A stretch of DNA of 30,965 nucleotides, from positions 666 to 31,630 of the forward strand of contig DBTI01000258.1 of the NCBI GenBank assembly GCA_002306975.1, in the 5' to 3' direction. Of the stretch, positions 29,743-30,965 are shown piece by piece (the first letter of the stretch is position 1; the number at the start of each line of letters is the position of its first letter). The stretch comes from Ruminococcaceae bacterium UBA1320. Lineage in GTDB: Bacteria > Bacillota > Clostridia > Oscillospirales > Ethanoligenentaceae. The translations under genes and the position numbers were made by a program. Below the pieces are notes generated by a model. It was given only the letters and a program-made list of their open reading frames with translations. It did no database searches and was not told where the DNA came from.

Positions 29743-30965
29743 TTAAAACTTAACCTGCCTTTTTACATCGTCATAACTATCCGGCATAATATTGCGCTGA
29801 ATGATCACGGCACTGCCTATATCGGTGGAAGCTCCAAACATTGACTGGAATTCGTGCTCTGTCATGATATTTTTGAATTCATTAAGCATTACATTAAAAT
29901 AGGTATTTATTTTGTTTGCATATTCGTCGCTGGAAACATCACCACGGATAAGCAGGCAATCTAAATCATGCTTGAGTGCATTAAACCTTGCATCTGATGC
30001 AGTTAAGGCGCCTATATTTAACTGTTGCAGATTTTCTTTTGCCTTTAAATTATCCAACATAGAGGTTGCTTCCTGTTTTCGGGATTCGAGTGCTTTGTTC
30101 TTATCACTTAGATAATCACTCAAAAGGTTCATTGACATGGTTTCGGGTGAAAAATCATCAGTAGATATATTTCTAAGCTCTCCGTCATTCATAGCTGCCT
30201 TCCTTTTGACTGCGATATCAATAAGCTTACTTGCTAATAATAATACAAGATTCTCTTGCATTCCCCTGAACCCGTATATCCAATAGGTAAAGGTTTGGCT
30301 TGGAGGCCAGTTAACCGGTGCGCTGGTAATCGAATCCTTCTTGGTTGCCAGTAAAATTCGGTTGCATACCTGATGGCAAACACCCATTACACCGTAAACG
30401 ATTCCGGCATTGCAGGTTGGACTGAATTGATAATGTGTTTTCCACCAGTCCTCCCAATCCTTTATCGTATAATCATAGCCTGGGTCAAGCGTAAACCTGG
30501 CAATTCCCAACGCAACATATAAATTTCCGGTAAATTGTGTTCCTAGATTTTTGGAATTAAATATTGAGGGAGTCCAAAGGGAAGCGGGATAAACCACCTT
30601 TTTGTTTCCGTATTCTCCCTCGTATCGGGCAAACCCACCGTAGCAGGGGAAACCGTAAGTATTATCCTGCGCTTCAGCGAAGGCATAAGTGTGTTGTGCC
30701 GCAGCGGTATTGAAAACGCCGTAATAGCCTGCCGTCATCAGGCAATCAAAATAATCTCCGCTTTCAAATATGTTGATCATGGTTGCGACTTTGCCGACTG
30801 AAGTCGCTGCTTTAGCCTGAACATCCCACTGATCATGATTCCATCCTCTGGCTCTGCTCCACCAGATATGATTAATGTGTCCCTGCGCATCACGATAAAA
30901 CGTATGCTGCTCATCGGTCGTTAGCATTATTGAGGGATCGCTTACAGCGGCGGGGGGGGCTGCCG
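29743..30965 (-). CDS. Lectin-repeat protein of unknown function (start outside window)
   Basis: The leftward frame is open to the window edge; the first ATG (30927) is not a likely start, because the codons before it continue a repeat unit and there is no ribosome-binding site. The visible N-terminal part, A-A-V-S-D-P-S-I-M-L-T-T-D-E-Q-H, T-F-Y-R-D-A-Q-G-H-I-N-H-I-W-W and W-N-H-D-Q-W, fits one blade of a fucose-lectin-like propeller. After it come about 350 residues I do not recognise, with a Cys-rich segment (T-C-N-A-G-I-V-Y-G-V-M-G-V-C-H-Q-V-C-N) and a charged helical region (L-S-D-Y-L-S-D-K-N-K-A-L-E-S-R-K). It is not part of the rightward operons. It may be a glycan-binding exported or effector-like protein; the role is unknown. 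Confidence 0.6.
   Translation of the reverse strand, partial: AAPPAAVSDPSIMLTTDEQHTFYRDAQGHINHIWWSRARGWNHDQWDVQAKAATSVGKVATMINIFESGDYFDCLMTAGYYGVFNTAAAQHTYAFAEAQDNTYGFPCYGGFARYEGEYGNKKVVYPASLWTPSIFNSKNLGTQFTGNLYVALGIARFTLDPGYDYTIKDWEDWWKTHYQFSPTCNAGIVYGVMGVCHQVCNRILLATKKDSITSAPVNWPPSQTFTYWIYGFRGMQENLVLLLASKLIDIAVKRKAAMNDGELRNISTDDFSPETMSMNLLSDYLSDKNKALESRKQEATSMLDNLKAKENLQQLNIGALTASDARFNALKHDLDCLLIRGDVSSDEYANKINTYFNVMLNEFKNIMTEHEFQSMFGASTDIGSAVIIQRNIMPDSYDDVKRQVKF

Overview
The window looks like a chromosomal carbohydrate-utilisation region from a low-to-moderate GC, Gram-positive Firmicute, most likely an anaerobic Clostridia-type bacterium. The reasons are strong AGGAGG ribosome-binding sites before nearly every gene, frequent TTG and GTG starts, lipobox-type binding proteins, a LacI-type and an AraC-type regulator, and short spacings between genes. 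Both edges cut through genes, so the window may be a whole contig; this is inference. I saw no rRNA, tRNA, CRISPR array or intact mobile element.

Layout. (1) Positions 1-338 are the 3' end of an unrecognised gene. (2) Positions 470-7662 hold a rightward gene set: a sugar ABC importer without its own ATPase (binding lipoprotein and two permeases), N-acetylmannosamine-6-phosphate epimerase NanE, a ROK sugar kinase, an MFS carrier and an AAC(3)-fold acetyltransferase. (3) Positions 7672-11819 hold a divergent pair of Gfo/Idh/MocA dehydrogenases, a third very divergent member, and a TIM-barrel sugar isomerase/epimerase. (4) Positions 11978-17043 hold an AraC-type regulator, a GH20 hexosaminidase-like enzyme and a GH3 enzyme. 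(5) Positions 17052-17723 look like accessory debris: a tiny ORF, an XRE repressor and a ribbon-helix-helix protein. (6) Positions 18198-24423 hold a LacI-type regulator, ribokinase, ribose pyranase and a complete PotABCD-like ABC importer. (7) Positions 24562-29543 hold an MGH1-type glycosidase, an FGE-like protein without the expected cysteines, and an uncharacterised probable TIM-barrel glycosidase. (8) A leftward gene at the right edge has a lectin-like repeat and runs off the window.

How it may work together. Small glycans or amino sugars would be imported by the lipoprotein-dependent ABC systems and the MFS carrier, trimmed inside the cell by GH20, GH3, MGH1 and the unknown glycosidase (none has a visible signal peptide), oxidised or epimerised by the Gfo/Idh and isomerase proteins, and phosphorylated by the ROK kinase and ribokinase. 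NanE places N-acetylmannosamine at the centre of the first block, although no NanA lyase or sialidase is present here.

The more unusual points are: a family of perfect or near-perfect palindromes, two of which bracket the isomerase gene; an AraC-type gene whose ribosome-binding site leads only to an ATT or ATA start; three matching operator/cre sites around lacI and inside rbsK; ribose enzymes joined to a polyamine-class importer instead of an Rbs importer; and a set of dehydrogenases plus an isomerase resembling oxidative (3-keto type) glycoside-processing sets. I did not find a clearly new defence or mobile system.
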